Source: RCIO01 sp035555795 (GTDB lineage Bacteria; Pseudomonadota; Alphaproteobacteria; Rhizobiales; Rhizobiaceae). Taken from it: 64,000 bases of DNA. The stretch is from NCBI GenBank assembly GCA_035555795.1, contig DATMGE010000073.1, positions 1-64,000 on the forward strand, given 5' to 3'. The translations under genes were made by a program, and so were the position numbers. Every line of letters begins with the position of its first letter. The stretch's first letter is position 1. This document shows, piece after piece, positions 42,378 to 52,213 of the stretch. The notes beneath the pieces were generated by a model that did no database searches, was not told where the DNA came from, and worked only from the letters and a program-made list of their open reading frames with translations.

Positions 42378-42783
42378 TGGCGCCCGTCCCGTCCGGTCCG
42401 AGCGTCGAGATCTGGAATGTCCGCCCGTCGCTGGCATAGCGATATTCCCGCCCCCACGGATCGAGAGGTACGCGATCGCCGCGCAGATAGGGGCCGTTCC
42501 AGACCTGCACGCTGGACGGCTTCTGCATCAGCGCGCCGAGACCCTCATTCTCCACCGGATAGCGCCCCACATCGATGAAGAAGATGTCGAGCGCACTGGA
42601 GAAGGCCTCGATTTGCAGCTTTGCCGCCCGCTCGCGCGAATCGGTCAACTGGCTCAGCACGCGCGGACCGACCAGCGCCGAGATGAGCCCGATGATGGCC
42701 AGCACCACGAGCATCTCGACCAGCGTGAAGCCGGCGCGACGCCGCCGGCGCGTGCGCTTCGACATGAAAACCGGAATATGCAT
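42355..42783 (-). CDS. gspG: Type II secretion major pseudopilin GspG
   Basis: A 142-residue major pseudopilin that builds the shaft of the secretion piston. The leader is KRTRRRRRAG, the cleavage site G/FTLVEMLVVLAIIGL with Glu at +5. The C-terminal half has the family blocks DVGRYPVENEGLGALMQKP, WNGPYLRG and PLDPWGREYRYASDG, including residues that bind calcium in GspG. The ATG at 42783 is chosen; a TTG at 42792 or ATG at 42765 is possible. Confidence 0.94.
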   Translation of the reverse strand: MHIPVFMSKRTRRRRRAGFTLVEMLVVLAIIGLISALVGPRVLSQLTDSRERAAKLQIEAFSSALDIFFIDVGRYPVENEGLGALMQKPSSVQVWNGPYLRGDRVPLDPWGREYRYASDGRTFQISTLGPDGTGASAQLGNR

Positions 42784-42804
42784 CTGACGCAAAGCCCCGA
42801 AAAC

Positions 42805-44010
42805 CTATCGCACCATATCGTTGAACGACATCAGCGTCGACATGATCGATACGATCATGCCACCGATCAGCACGCTGATCAGCGTCACCGCGGCGGGGCC
42901 GATAAAGCCCACCAGCCGCGACAGCGAGCGCTCGAGCCGCAATTCGTAGAATTCCGCCACCTTGTAGGCAAGGCCGGCAAGCTCGCCGCTCTGCTCGCCG
43001 ATGCGCAGCATGCGCACCGCCAGCGGCGGCATTTCCAGTATTTCCAGCGCCGCGGAAAAGCGCTGCCCCTGCCGCACCGCATCCGACGCCTGCTCGGCGC
43101 GGGCGCGGGCCTTGGCGCCATGGTCGATCGTGTCGCTGATGAGCCGGATGGCCGTGGGCGCCGTGATGCCCGTCTCCACCATGATGCCCAGCAGGCGCGA
43201 AAAGCGCGCTGTGCGGTAGCTGCGCGCAATATCGGAAATGCCCGGCAAGCGGGTGACGGCGGACATGATCCCCTCGCGCACCGCCGGGCGGCGGAAGGCC
43301 AGCAGGCCGCCGAGCAGGATCGCCGCCGCCAGCCCCATCAGCAGTTCGCCCTCCGAGCGGATGAAGTTCGACAGTCCGAACATGGTTTCCAGCAGCGGAT
43401 CCTTGCTGCCTGTATTGGCGAGGATCGGCTCGAATTGCGGCATGACGCCGATGAGGAAGAAGATCAGCACGGCGCAGGTGCCGGCAAGCAGCACGGCGGG
43501 ATAACGCAGTGCCTCTCCCATGCGCGCCGACAGCTTCTCGAAGCGCTGGCGCTCCTCGGCGATGCGCGACAGGAGCATGGGCAGCTTGCCGGAGGTCTCG
43601 GCCACTTTCACCATCGCCACCTGGAACGGCGGGAAGAGCGCCGGCCAATCCTCCAGCGCCTGGGAGAAGGCGCGCCCGCCGGCCAGTTCGGCACGCAGGC
43701 GCGTCACCACCGGCTGGAGGCGGCCATTGTCGAATTCGCGCTCCATGATGCCCAGCGCCTCGTCGATGCGGATGCCGGCATTGAGCATGATCGACAGGTC
43801 GGCCAGCAGGCGCGTGACCTGGGCTGCGGAAATGCTGGGCGCGAAGAAGGAGCCACCGCGCTGGCGCTCCGCGCGCCTTTGCTCGACGCTGACAGGAATG
43901 AGGCCGCGCTGGTCGAGAAGCCGCACGACCTCGTCTGCCGTTGCAGCATCGAGCTGCCCCAGTTCGAGCCGTCCCTCGGCCGTGAGGGCCTTGTAGGAAA
44001 ACGCGGTCAT
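42805..44010 (-). CDS. gspF: Type II secretion inner-membrane platform protein GspF
   Basis: A 401-residue platform protein with the ATG at 44010 (TAFSYKALTAEGRLELGQLDA, the usual GspF opening). Two copies of the F domain are present, with three membrane segments near 170-190, 215-240 and 370-395. The conserved LSIMLNAGIRIDEAL and LGIMVETGITAPTAIRL helices lie at the start of each half. It follows rgpF by 13 bases and heads gspFGHIJ. Confidence 0.93.
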   Translation of the reverse strand: MTAFSYKALTAEGRLELGQLDAATADEVVRLLDQRGLIPVSVEQRRAERQRGGSFFAPSISAAQVTRLLADLSIMLNAGIRIDEALGIMEREFDNGRLQPVVTRLRAELAGGRAFSQALEDWPALFPPFQVAMVKVAETSGKLPMLLSRIAEERQRFEKLSARMGEALRYPAVLLAGTCAVLIFFLIGVMPQFEPILANTGSKDPLLETMFGLSNFIRSEGELLMGLAAAILLGGLLAFRRPAVREGIMSAVTRLPGISDIARSYRTARFSRLLGIMVETGITAPTAIRLISDTIDHGAKARARAEQASDAVRQGQRFSAALEILEMPPLAVRMLRIGEQSGELAGLAYKVAEFYELRLERSLSRLVGFIGPAAVTLISVLIGGMIVSIMSTLMSFNDMVR

Positions 44011-44023
44011 GCCCGACGCGAGC

Positions 44024-44995
44024 TCAGATCGATTGCAGATGGCGTGCGATGAGAGTGGTATCGTAGCCCGTTTCCTGGCGCAACAAGGCATCCCATGCGC
44101 CGGCGCCGGGGATGGATTGCGGGTTCTTCTGGATGAGTTCGCGCTTCAGGAAGGGACAGCGGAAATCGCGGATCAGCCAGGCCCAGAAGAAATGGCTCGG
44201 ATTGAGCGGAATGCCGGCCGCAATGCGGGCGCGCAGAAAGGCCAGGAATTCCGCCTCCACCTGCGGCAGTTCGAGCAGGTCGATCGCATCGATGCGGCGC
44301 GCCACGTCGGCGGCAACCGCATCATAGCCGCAGAGCGCGTCGAGCCGCAGCCCGTCCCGCGCCGCAAGCTGCGACAGCCTGATCTCGCCGTTCCGCACCA
44401 CCCAGGGCTTGTGCGAGACGACCCGCAGCCTGCGCCAGAAGCGCCGCAGCCGCGGCGAGGCGATGGCCCGCGGGAACATCAGCAGGAAATAGGATTGCAG
44501 ATGGTATTCGATCTCGCGGCTGTCGGTGATGCCGAAAATATCCGCGCCGCTCTCCTCCGCCTTCGCGAGCGTCTCGGCAAGCGGAAAGAGCGGACCGTAG
44601 ACGCTGTCGTTGAGCAGCATGAGCCGCTCGGGTTCCGGCAGTTTCGCCAGCCGCGCGATACCATCGCGATAGGCTGCGAAATCATGACCGACATTGCGGC
44701 GGAGCACGATCTCGCGCACCAGCATGCGCAGGGTTGCCAGATGAGCAGGCGCGTCGATGGGCGAGTTGGTGACGAATGTCACCGCATAGCCGTTCTCGCG
44801 CAGCTCCAGCAAAGCCTGCAGCACATAATCGGCCACAACGCCGCCGGCATTGTAGTGCACATAGACCGCATGGTTCGCTCCGCCGGCCACATCGCCTTGC
44901 TCGACGGAGACGACCGCGCGGCGGCGATCGCCGACGAAGAGCGCCCGCAACGGATCGGCGACTGCGTGAATGCTGCGTTTCAGGCGTTCGAACAT
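44024..44995 (-). CDS. RgpF-family rhamnan synthesis protein
   Basis: A 323-residue protein of the rhamnan synthesis F family. Diagnostic blocks are VYVHYNAGGVVADYVLQALLEL, NVGHDFAAYRDG, LLNDSVYGPLFPL and FFWAWLIRDFRCPFLKRELIQKNP. These enzymes are glycosyltransferases acting on rhamnose-rich polysaccharide. It lies 13 bases upstream of gspF in the same direction, so a surface-polysaccharide gene is apparently transcribed with a secretion operon. The ABC polysaccharide exporter diverges from it at 45168. Confidence 0.88.
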   Translation of the reverse strand: MFERLKRSIHAVADPLRALFVGDRRRAVVSVEQGDVAGGANHAVYVHYNAGGVVADYVLQALLELRENGYAVTFVTNSPIDAPAHLATLRMLVREIVLRRNVGHDFAAYRDGIARLAKLPEPERLMLLNDSVYGPLFPLAETLAKAEESGADIFGITDSREIEYHLQSYFLLMFPRAIASPRLRRFWRRLRVVSHKPWVVRNGEIRLSQLAARDGLRLDALCGYDAVAADVARRIDAIDLLELPQVEAEFLAFLRARIAAGIPLNPSHFFWAWLIRDFRCPFLKRELIQKNPQSIPGAGAWDALLRQETGYDTTLIARHLQSI

Positions 44996-45167
44996 CGTCC
45001 CGTCGCGTGATCCCGTTGCCCGCAGTGGGCATTCTGGTCTAGAGCCTGTGCGGGTCGCCCAGGGTCACGATACTCATTCCGCCACTTCCGGCAGCGTTGC
45101 AAGAGGGAGGCGGCAGTCGAGCGGACAGCCCTTCTTTGGACAGGATCGCCGGACAAGTCACCGACGC

Positions 45168-46004
45168 ATGCAGACGCGAACCACCTCCGACGGCTTGATG
45201 CGCGCGAAGATATATGATTCGCGCACGCATCGCGGCTATGACGATCTGCGCCGGGCGCTCGCCAATCCGCGGCTGATCTGGTTGCTCGCCTTTCGCGACA
45301 TCCAGGCGCGCTATCGCCGCTCCATGCTCGGCCCTTTCTGGATCACCATCTCCATGACCGGCACGGTGCTGGGCATGTCCTTCGTCTTCTCCACGATCAT
45401 GAATCGCGGCTATGACGACTACGTGCCATATCTCGCGGTGGGCATGGCGCTGTGGGCGATGATCTCCGGCATCGTCGCGGAGGGTGCCAACAGCCTCATC
45501 CAGGCTGCGGCGATGGTGAAATACACCACCCAGCCGCTGGCGACCCACATGTTGCGGCACCAGCTTCACCAGCTCATCTTCTTCGCGCACAATATCGTGC
45601 CGGGCCTCGTCCTGTGCCTGCTGCTGGGAAAGACGGGCCTTGCCGGCATCGCCGCCTCGCTTGCCGGTCTGCTGCTCACCTTCGTCGCGGTTTCGTCGCT
45701 CGGCTTCTTCGCCGCGCTCGTTTCCGTGCGCTTCCGCGACATTCCGCAGATCGCCACCAACCTGATGCAGGTGTTCTTCTTCCTGACGCCGATCATCTGG
45801 CCGCTCGCCGCCATCGGCGACCGCACCTATGTGCTCGACTACAACCCGTTCTATTCGATGGTCACCATCGTGCGCGAGCCGCTGCTCGGTATCTGGCCGC
45901 CAGCGCATGCATGGTTCATCGTCGGCGGGGTCGCGGTGCTCGGCTGGCTTGCCGTCGCGGTGATCTACGAACGCATCTTCGACCGGCTGTCGAAATGGGT
46001 ATGA
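45168..46004 (+). CDS. ABC-2 type polysaccharide export permease (Wzm-like)
   Basis: A 278-residue inner-membrane protein with about six segments. LLAFRDIQARYRRSMLGPFWITISM is the amphipathic N-terminal interface helix of O-antigen exporters, and SVRFRDIPQIATNLMQVFFFLTPIIWP is their conserved late block. The ATG at 45168 or 45198 may be the start. It forms an exporter with the ATPase 4 bases downstream. The exported polymer is probably the rhamnose-type glycan made by rgpF and the family 2 transferases. Confidence 0.91.
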   Translation: MQTRTTSDGLMRAKIYDSRTHRGYDDLRRALANPRLIWLLAFRDIQARYRRSMLGPFWITISMTGTVLGMSFVFSTIMNRGYDDYVPYLAVGMALWAMISGIVAEGANSLIQAAAMVKYTTQPLATHMLRHQLHQLIFFAHNIVPGLVLCLLLGKTGLAGIAASLAGLLLTFVAVSSLGFFAALVSVRFRDIPQIATNLMQVFFFLTPIIWPLAAIGDRTYVLDYNPFYSMVTIVREPLLGIWPPAHAWFIVGGVAVLGWLAVAVIYERIFDRLSKWV

Positions 46005-46008
46005 CACG

Positions 46009-46809
46009 ATGAGCGGCGCATCGATCGAGATCGTCGACGCCACGGTCGACATGCAGGTATTCACGGCGCGCACCGTCTCGCTCAAGAACGCGCTCGGCCG
46101 GGCGCTGACCGGCGGCCGCGTCTCGCAGGGCGACGGCGTACCGACCGTCCGCGCGCTCGACGGGATCAACCTGACGATCGAGGCCGGCGAGCGCGTCGCG
46201 CTGATCGGGCACAATGGCGCGGGGAAGTCGACGCTGCTGCGCTTGATGGCCGGCATCTATCGGCCAACCACGGGCCATGTGCGCGTGGCGGGTTCGATCG
46301 GCGCCATGCTCGACACGCAGCTCGGCATGGACCCCGATTTCACCGGCCGCGAAAACGCGCTACTCATGGCCGCCGCACTCGGGCTCAGCCGCGCCGAAAG
46401 CCGGGCGATCATTCCCGGCGTGATCGAGTTCTGCGGCCTGGGCACCTTCATGGACCTGCCGGTGCGCACCTATTCCAGCGGCATGCTGGCCCGCCTCGCC
46501 TTCGGCGTGCACACGGCCGTCAGCCAGGACGTGATGCTGGTGGACGAGGTGATCGGCGCCGGCGACGCCGCCTTCCACGACAAGGTGCAGGGCCGCCTCG
46601 CCGACTTCATGCAAAAGGCGCAGATCATGGTGCTGGCCAGCCATTCGGATGGCGTATTGGAGCGATATTGCAATCGCGGCATCGTCATGTCGGCTGGCAC
46701 CATCGTCCAGGATGCCCCCCTGAAAGATGCGCTTGACTTCTACCATTGGTGGATCGCCGAAGCCGCAAAGCTTGCCGCCGCTGCGAATTCGCAGGACGAA
46801 TCAGCCTGA
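46009..46809 (+). CDS. Polysaccharide ABC transporter ATP-binding protein (Wzt-like, short form)
   Basis: A 266-residue ATPase. Walker A is GHNGAGKST, signature YSSGMLARLAFG, and Walker B MLVDEVIGAGDAAF in the form typical of Wzt/TagH proteins. It ends soon after the ATPase domain and lacks the C-terminal carbohydrate-binding domain of long Wzt proteins. Export is therefore probably not gated by a terminal cap on the glycan. It follows the permease by 4 bases. Confidence 0.91.
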   Translation: MSGASIEIVDATVDMQVFTARTVSLKNALGRALTGGRVSQGDGVPTVRALDGINLTIEAGERVALIGHNGAGKSTLLRLMAGIYRPTTGHVRVAGSIGAMLDTQLGMDPDFTGRENALLMAAALGLSRAESRAIIPGVIEFCGLGTFMDLPVRTYSSGMLARLAFGVHTAVSQDVMLVDEVIGAGDAAFHDKVQGRLADFMQKAQIMVLASHSDGVLERYCNRGIVMSAGTIVQDAPLKDALDFYHWWIAEAAKLAAAANSQDESA

Positions 46810-46900
46810 ACCTGCCATGGCAAGGTAAAATCCGGGAAACAGGCATTTGCCGGCGTATTTCATCAGCGTTTGACCTGTTTTCCGTGCCTTATTTGTTCGA

Positions 46901-46929
46901 TTGACTTTGCGTCAGGCCTTGGAAATAGT
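46901..46929 (+). promoter_or_regulatory. Candidate promoter of the subtilase gene
   Basis: TTGACT at 46901-46906 and AATAGT at 46924-46929 are separated by 17 bases, in the 234-base gap before the subtilase gene. The match to the -35 box is good and that to the -10 box moderate. Confidence 0.35.
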
Positions 46930-47043
46930 CTGGCTTCAACGGACCGTGTCGCACGCGGAATTTCATGGCGATGCGAGATTGCGATGGGGCGATCAACTCC
47001 ACGGTCCGGAGGCAACTTAAGGACTTTTTCGGGGAGACCCCAC

Positions 47044-49803
47044 ATGCGAACTCTTCTGGCGTACGGCCACAAACGTGCCGTTCGGACGGCCGCTGCTGCG
47101 ATTCTCGCACTGGCAGCCGCAAGCTATTCGGCCTCGACGGCGCTTGCCGCCGACTCGCCCCTTTCAGCGGGCGCGCAGAGCAAGATCGTCGATACAGGCT
47201 CATCATGGGCCTCGGCCTTCGCGACGCCTGGTGCGAAGCTTCCGGTGATTGTCGAATTCGCCATGCCGGAACTGCCGGCCATGCCGGCGACAGCCAGCGA
47301 AGGTGACCGCGACAAGGCGCATATTGCCGCCGTGCGCGCGGTGCAGGAAAAGATTCTCGCAGGCGTCCTCGGCAGCGGCCCGGCATCGATTTCGGTGGCC
47401 CAGTCCTCCGACGACGTGAACCTCAAGCTGATGCCGTTCTCGCCGCAGTTTGCGATGAATGTGTCGGCTGACGAACTCGAAAAGATCGCCGCCGACCCGT
47501 CGGTCGTGAAGATCTATGAAGACGAGGCCGTGCCGCCGCTGCTGGACCAGTCGGTTCCGCTCATCGGCATGACCAATGCCTATGCCCAGGGTGCGACCGG
47601 CAACGGCTACCGCGTGGCGGTGCTCGACACCGGCGCACGACGCGCGCATGAGTTCCTCAATACGCGGGTTACGAACGAGGCCTGTTTCAACACCACCAAT
47701 GCGGGTCAGGGCTCGACCAGCCGTTGTCCGGGGGGTGCAAGCTCGTCTACGGCGACGGGCTCCGGTGAGGATTGCAATTCCACGCCTGTCTATGGCTGTG
47801 GCCACGGCACCCATGTCTCCGGCACGGCTGCCGGTTTCAATTCCAACCGGCAGGCCGGCGAGCCCGCGCACGGCGTCGCACGCGACGGCCGCATCCTGGC
47901 GATCAACGTCTTCTCACGCTTCGCGCAGTCGGCATGCGGTTCGCTGCCGGCCGGCTATAATGGCTGCGTCCTGGCTTACACGTCAGATCAGGTCGCCGCG
48001 CTTAACTATGTCTATTCGGTTCGCGCCACGCTCAATATCGCGTCGGTCAATATGAGCCTTGGCGGAGGTCAGTATTTCTCGGCTTGCGATTCATCGGCGT
48101 CGCAGACCTCCATCATCAACACGTTGCGCGCGAGCAATGTCGCGGTGGTCATCGCAGCCGGCAATGACGGTTTCGATAGTTCGGTCGGTTCGCCGGGCTG
48201 CATCAGCGGCGCCATCACCGTCGCCTCGTCCACGAAGTCCGACATCCGCTCCAGCTTCTCCAATTGGGGCAGCCTGATCGACGTCGTGGCGCCGGGATCG
48301 AGCATTAACGCATCCTACACCAACAATGGCAATATCGGCTATTCCTCGCTGAACGGCACGTCCATGGCCACGCCGCATGTGGCCGGTGTCTGGGCCGCGC
48401 TGCGCAGCCGCGTGCCGACCGCCACGGTTAGCCAGATCGAGAACGCGCTGAAGAGCACGGGGCTCAATATCTCGTCCGCCGGCTATACCAAGCCGCGTGT
48501 GCGGGTGGACCTCGCATTGGCGCAACTTACCGGCACGCCTCCTCCCGTCACCAATGACAACTTCGCCAACCGCATCGCGATCACGCCACCGACGACGACT
48601 AGTGGCAACGTTACGGTGACCGGCAATAATGCCGGCTTCACCAAGGAAGCTGGCGAACCCAATCATGCGGGCTGGAGCAATGCGACGACCAGTGGCTGGT
48701 GGCGCTACACGCCCGCCAGTTCCGGCCAAGTCACCGTCTCCACGGCAGGCTCAAGCTTTGACACGGTCCTCGGCGTCTACACCGGAAGCTCGGTCGCTGC
48801 ACTTACCACGATTGTGTCGGGCGACGATTTCGGCGGCACACTGCAATCGCAGGTGACATTCACCGCAACGGCAGGTGTTCAGTATCAGATTGCCGTCGCG
48901 GGCTACAATGCCGCGAGCGGTAGCATCAGCCTGCGCGTCACCGGCGGCGGTGGCTCGGTCACGCCGACCACGGCACGCCTCGTCGCCGCGATCACGCCGG
49001 TTGCACGGCGCGGCGTGGTGGGCGGCGCGCCGATCACCGCCTTCGCCACGGTGATCAGCCCCGCAGACAGCACCGTCACCGCGACGGGCTGCACCATTGC
49101 AAAGCCTGCCGGTAGCCAGCCCTACAACTTCGCCTATGCCGAACGCCTGCTGCCCAGCACCGGGCTTGGCACTACCAATGCGCCGTTCACGCTGACACCG
49201 GGCCAGGCGCGCCACTTCCTGCTCGCCTACACCCCCACGGCGGCCATGTCGGCCAACCTGCTGATGGTGTTCGACTGCGCCAACACTGCGCCGGCGCCGA
49301 CATCGCTGGGGCTGAACTCGTTCAACCTCGTCGCTACAACCGCGGCCGGCGCCGATATTCTGGCAACTGCGGTCACCGCGACCAATGACGGCATCCTACG
49401 CATTCCCGCCACTACCGGCGGCGGCAATGCCGCGGCCATGGCGGCGCTGAACATCGGCACCACGGCAACCGTCAATGCCCGTATCTCGTCGGTGGCGATC
49501 GGCTCCTCGGCGGCGGCGCTGCCGGTGGGCCTGCTGATGTGCCGGACCAATCCGACCACCGGCGCATGCCTGGCAACGCCGACGGCCAGCCCGATCGCCT
49601 TCAGTGCCACGGCAAACGAGCTGTTCACCTTCGGCGCCTTCGTCAACTATCAGGGCACGGCGCTGCCGCTCGACCCGGCCACCCGCCGCGTCTACATCCA
49701 CTTCGACCAGGCCGGCACCAGCGTCGGTTCGGCCAGCGTCGCGGTCATGACGGTGGCTCCGGGAAGCAGTCAGAACGCGACAAAGTCCGCAGCTCTCGAT
49801 TGA
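47044..49803 (+). CDS. Secreted S8 family serine peptidase (subtilase)
   Basis: A 919-residue exported protease. The ATG at 47044 follows GGGGAGACCCCAC and opens a signal peptide of about 36 residues. A propeptide with I9-like features (about 65-165, ADELEKIAADPSVVKIYEDEA) precedes the catalytic domain. The triad is D195 (VAVLDTGAR), H254 (GCGHGTHVSG) and S440 (LNGTSMATPHVAG), with oxyanion N374 (AAGNDG). A PPC-like beta domain (about 490-640, WWRYTPASSGQVTVSTAGSS) and a Thr/Ala-rich C-terminal region follow. It is a likely substrate of the flanking type II system, an inference from position and architecture. Confidence 0.92.
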   Translation: MRTLLAYGHKRAVRTAAAAILALAAASYSASTALAADSPLSAGAQSKIVDTGSSWASAFATPGAKLPVIVEFAMPELPAMPATASEGDRDKAHIAAVRAVQEKILAGVLGSGPASISVAQSSDDVNLKLMPFSPQFAMNVSADELEKIAADPSVVKIYEDEAVPPLLDQSVPLIGMTNAYAQGATGNGYRVAVLDTGARRAHEFLNTRVTNEACFNTTNAGQGSTSRCPGGASSSTATGSGEDCNSTPVYGCGHGTHVSGTAAGFNSNRQAGEPAHGVARDGRILAINVFSRFAQSACGSLPAGYNGCVLAYTSDQVAALNYVYSVRATLNIASVNMSLGGGQYFSACDSSASQTSIINTLRASNVAVVIAAGNDGFDSSVGSPGCISGAITVASSTKSDIRSSFSNWGSLIDVVAPGSSINASYTNNGNIGYSSLNGTSMATPHVAGVWAALRSRVPTATVSQIENALKSTGLNISSAGYTKPRVRVDLALAQLTGTPPPVTNDNFANRIAITPPTTTSGNVTVTGNNAGFTKEAGEPNHAGWSNATTSGWWRYTPASSGQVTVSTAGSSFDTVLGVYTGSSVAALTTIVSGDDFGGTLQSQVTFTATAGVQYQIAVAGYNAASGSISLRVTGGGGSVTPTTARLVAAITPVARRGVVGGAPITAFATVISPADSTVTATGCTIAKPAGSQPYNFAYAERLLPSTGLGTTNAPFTLTPGQARHFLLAYTPTAAMSANLLMVFDCANTAPAPTSLGLNSFNLVATTAAGADILATAVTATNDGILRIPATTGGGNAAAMAALNIGTTATVNARISSVAIGSSAAALPVGLLMCRTNPTTGACLATPTASPIAFSATANELFTFGAFVNYQGTALPLDPATRRVYIHFDQAGTSVGSASVAVMTVAPGSSQNATKSAALD

Positions 49804-49823
49804 GCGATCGACAGGGCTCTCAG

Positions 49824-49849
49824 GAGGCGGCCTTCGGGCCGCCTCTTTC
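49824..49849 (+). terminator. Intrinsic terminator after the subtilase gene
   Basis: GAGGCGGCC (49824-49832) pairs with GGCCGCCTC (49837-49845) around the stable TTCG tetraloop, followed by TTTCATTT. It lies 21 bases after the stop codon. Confidence 0.88.
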
Positions 49850-49973
49850 ATTTAAACGGCGGACGCTCGGCACGGCAGCGCCACAACGCTTGCGAAAGCG
49901 CGTTTCACCTGCTTACTGACCAGCGCGGCGGCATTTCCGTCGTATCCGACCTAACCAAGCGACAGGACACACA

Positions 49974-51059
49974 ATGGATCGCCGCGAACTCTTGCTGTCG
50001 ATGTTCGACGCGAGCGGCTTTGGACTCGAAGTGGGGCCGAGCTACAGCCCGCTGCTGCCCAAGCGTCTCGGCTATAATGTCGAGACAGTCGACCATGCCG
50101 ACGCAGAGAAATTGCGGCAGAAGTACAAAAGCGACGGCAATGTCGATGCGAGCAATATCGAAGAGGTGGATTACGTTTCCGACGGTGGCAGCCTCGTCGA
50201 ACTGATCGGCCAGACCGGACGTTACGACTATATCTTCGCCTCCCACGTCATCGAGCACGTCACCGACGTGGTCCGTTTCCTGAGCGATTGCGAGCGGCTG
50301 CTGAAGCCCGACGGCGTGCTGGTCCTGGCCGTGCCGGACAAGCGCTTCTGCTTCGACGTCCTGCGCCCGATCTCCACCGTCGGTTCGGCCATCCAGACCT
50401 ATCTGGAGAATCCCAAGCGCCATGCGCCCGGCATGGTTTTCGACCATGTCAGCCTGGTCAGCCGCAAGAATGGCAATATCGTCTGGCTGGAACCCAACCT
50501 CGACGGCATCGACTTCATCCATTCCATGAGCGAGGCGAAGGCCGCGCTTGAGCAAGCCCGGACACAGTCGGATTACATCGACATCCACCGCTGGCAATTC
50601 ACGCCGGAATACTTCCGCTACTTCGTGCATGTGCTCGCGGAGACCGGCTTTATCGGTCTGCGCGAATCCCGTTTCCACAAGAACGACGCCATCCATCTCC
50701 ACCTGCACGAGTTCTACATCACGCTGTCGCGCACAGGCAGCGGACCCGACAAGCCGACGCTCGACCTGCTCAAGGCCGCACACAAGGAACTGCGCGATAT
50801 TACCGTCGCCGGCCACGCTTCGTCGCAAATGCCGCGCAATGCCGGCCAGACGGATGTCGAGACGATCCTGGAGGCGCTTCGCGAGGCGCAGTGGCAGTTG
50901 AAAGTCGAGCGCGACAACACAGCTGGCCGGGACGACGAACTGGCGGCGCTCCGCAATGAGCTTGCGATAACGCAGGCGCACAAGGCTGCCGTACTGAATT
51001 CCAGCAGTTGGCGTCTCACCGCGCCGCTACGGCGCCTGAAGGATGCGATGTCGCGCTAG
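49974..51059 (+). CDS. SAM-dependent methyltransferase of polysaccharide locus
   Basis: A 361-residue protein. The methyltransferase part (about 1-250) has GFGLEVGPSYSPLLPK as motif I, YDYIFASHVIEHVTDVVRFL as the central strand-helix, and LLKPDGVLVLAVPD as a later motif. The C-terminal 90 residues are a coiled coil (VETILEALREAQWQLKVERDN...) ending in LNSSSWRLTAPLRRLK, a tail seen on many surface-sugar transferases. Likely role: methylating a sugar or chain end of the exported glycan, perhaps as a length cap. Confidence 0.85.
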   Translation: MDRRELLLSMFDASGFGLEVGPSYSPLLPKRLGYNVETVDHADAEKLRQKYKSDGNVDASNIEEVDYVSDGGSLVELIGQTGRYDYIFASHVIEHVTDVVRFLSDCERLLKPDGVLVLAVPDKRFCFDVLRPISTVGSAIQTYLENPKRHAPGMVFDHVSLVSRKNGNIVWLEPNLDGIDFIHSMSEAKAALEQARTQSDYIDIHRWQFTPEYFRYFVHVLAETGFIGLRESRFHKNDAIHLHLHEFYITLSRTGSGPDKPTLDLLKAAHKELRDITVAGHASSQMPRNAGQTDVETILEALREAQWQLKVERDNTAGRDDELAALRNELAITQAHKAAVLNSSSWRLTAPLRRLKDAMSR

Positions 51060-51151
51060 ATGCGGGGCACGGCGGATTCTCGCGACCGGTGCGAATAGTA
51101 TAAGCGAACCGCGGCTCTCATGTGGCCAGCGCTTTCTGGGGACGAATACGC

Positions 51152-52213
51152 ATGGCAGGCAGGAAACGGATCGACGCAGAGCGGCCCACCGTGGCTGTCG
51201 TGATCCCCTACTATAATGGCTCGAAATATATCGACCGGTCTGCCCAGAGCGTGCTGGACCAGACCGTGCGGCCTGACGAATTCGTGGTGGTCAATGACGG
51301 TTCGCGCCCCGAAGAGGCCGCCTATCTGCGCAAGGTCGCCCGCAAGTACAAGTTCCGCATCATCGACAAGGAAAATGGCGGCCAGGGCTCGGCGCGCAAT
51401 GCCGGCGTCACGGCCACGCATTCGACGTTCATCAGTTTTCTCGATCAGGACGACTATTACCTCGACACCCATATCGAGACGTTGCTCGATGCCATCCCGT
51501 CCAACGATCCACATCTGGGCTGGGTCTATGGCGATCTTTTCGAGGCCGAGGGCAATGGCGACGTGCTGCGCACCTCGATGGTGACGGCGCACTCAGTTCA
51601 CCCCAAGAGCAATGCCTACGACCTGCTGCGCAATGACATGTTCGTACTGCCTTCCGCCTCGCTCATCTCGCGCAAGGCATTCGAGGCCGTCGACGGTTTC
51701 GACCCTCAATTCATGGGCTACGAGGACGACGACCTCTTCCTGCGTATCTTCCGTCGCGGCTTTACGAACTATTTCGTGCCAAAGGCGGTCACCGTCTGGT
51801 GCATGAACACCGAAAGCACGTCCTACAGCATCCGCATGAGCCGCAGCCGGATACGCTACTTCAAGAAGCTGGTGGCCAATTTTCCGGATGACGCTTCAAA
51901 AGCCCGCTTCTACCTGCGCGACCTGCTGATCCCGCGTTTCCACGGCCTCTTCGTATCGGACGCCTATAATGCGATCGTCTGCCCGATTCCGGAGCGCGAT
52001 GCGCGGCTGAAGCCCTATACCGACGAACTGCTCGGCATATTCAAGGAATATGTCGACATCGTCGTGGCGAATCGCGGAGTCAAATCGGGCTTCAAGCGCA
52101 AGATCGCGATGGAGTACCGGGTGCTTGCCACCAAATCTCCGCTGCTCATCGGCGCGGCGCGTATCGGCCTCGGCACCTACCGCCGGATGCAGGGTTTCCT
52201 GCGCCGGTTCTAA
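51152..52213 (+). CDS. Glycosyltransferase family 2
   Basis: A 353-residue GT-A transferase. The ATG at 51152 is preferred over the GTG at 51122. TVAVVIPYYNGSKYIDRSAQSVLDQT opens the domain, with VVNDGS for nucleotide binding, NAGVTATHSTFISFLDQDDYYL for the metal-binding D-x-D region and GYEDDDLFLRIFRRG as the catalytic ED block. The C-terminal 80 residues are basic. It probably extends the surface polysaccharide with the neighbouring transferases. Its stop lies at the edge of a dispersed repeat. Confidence 0.9.
   Translation: MAGRKRIDAERPTVAVVIPYYNGSKYIDRSAQSVLDQTVRPDEFVVVNDGSRPEEAAYLRKVARKYKFRIIDKENGGQGSARNAGVTATHSTFISFLDQDDYYLDTHIETLLDAIPSNDPHLGWVYGDLFEAEGNGDVLRTSMVTAHSVHPKSNAYDLLRNDMFVLPSASLISRKAFEAVDGFDPQFMGYEDDDLFLRIFRRGFTNYFVPKAVTVWCMNTESTSYSIRMSRSRIRYFKKLVANFPDDASKARFYLRDLLIPRFHGLFVSDAYNAIVCPIPERDARLKPYTDELLGIFKEYVDIVVANRGVKSGFKRKIAMEYRVLATKSPLLIGAARIGLGTYRRMQGFLRRF

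Noticed and set aside
41911..44052. Plus-strand open frame of 713 codons over the gspF-H genes
   Set aside because: Antisense shadow of well-supported pseudopilin and platform genes. Low-complexity Arg/His/Gln-rich translation.
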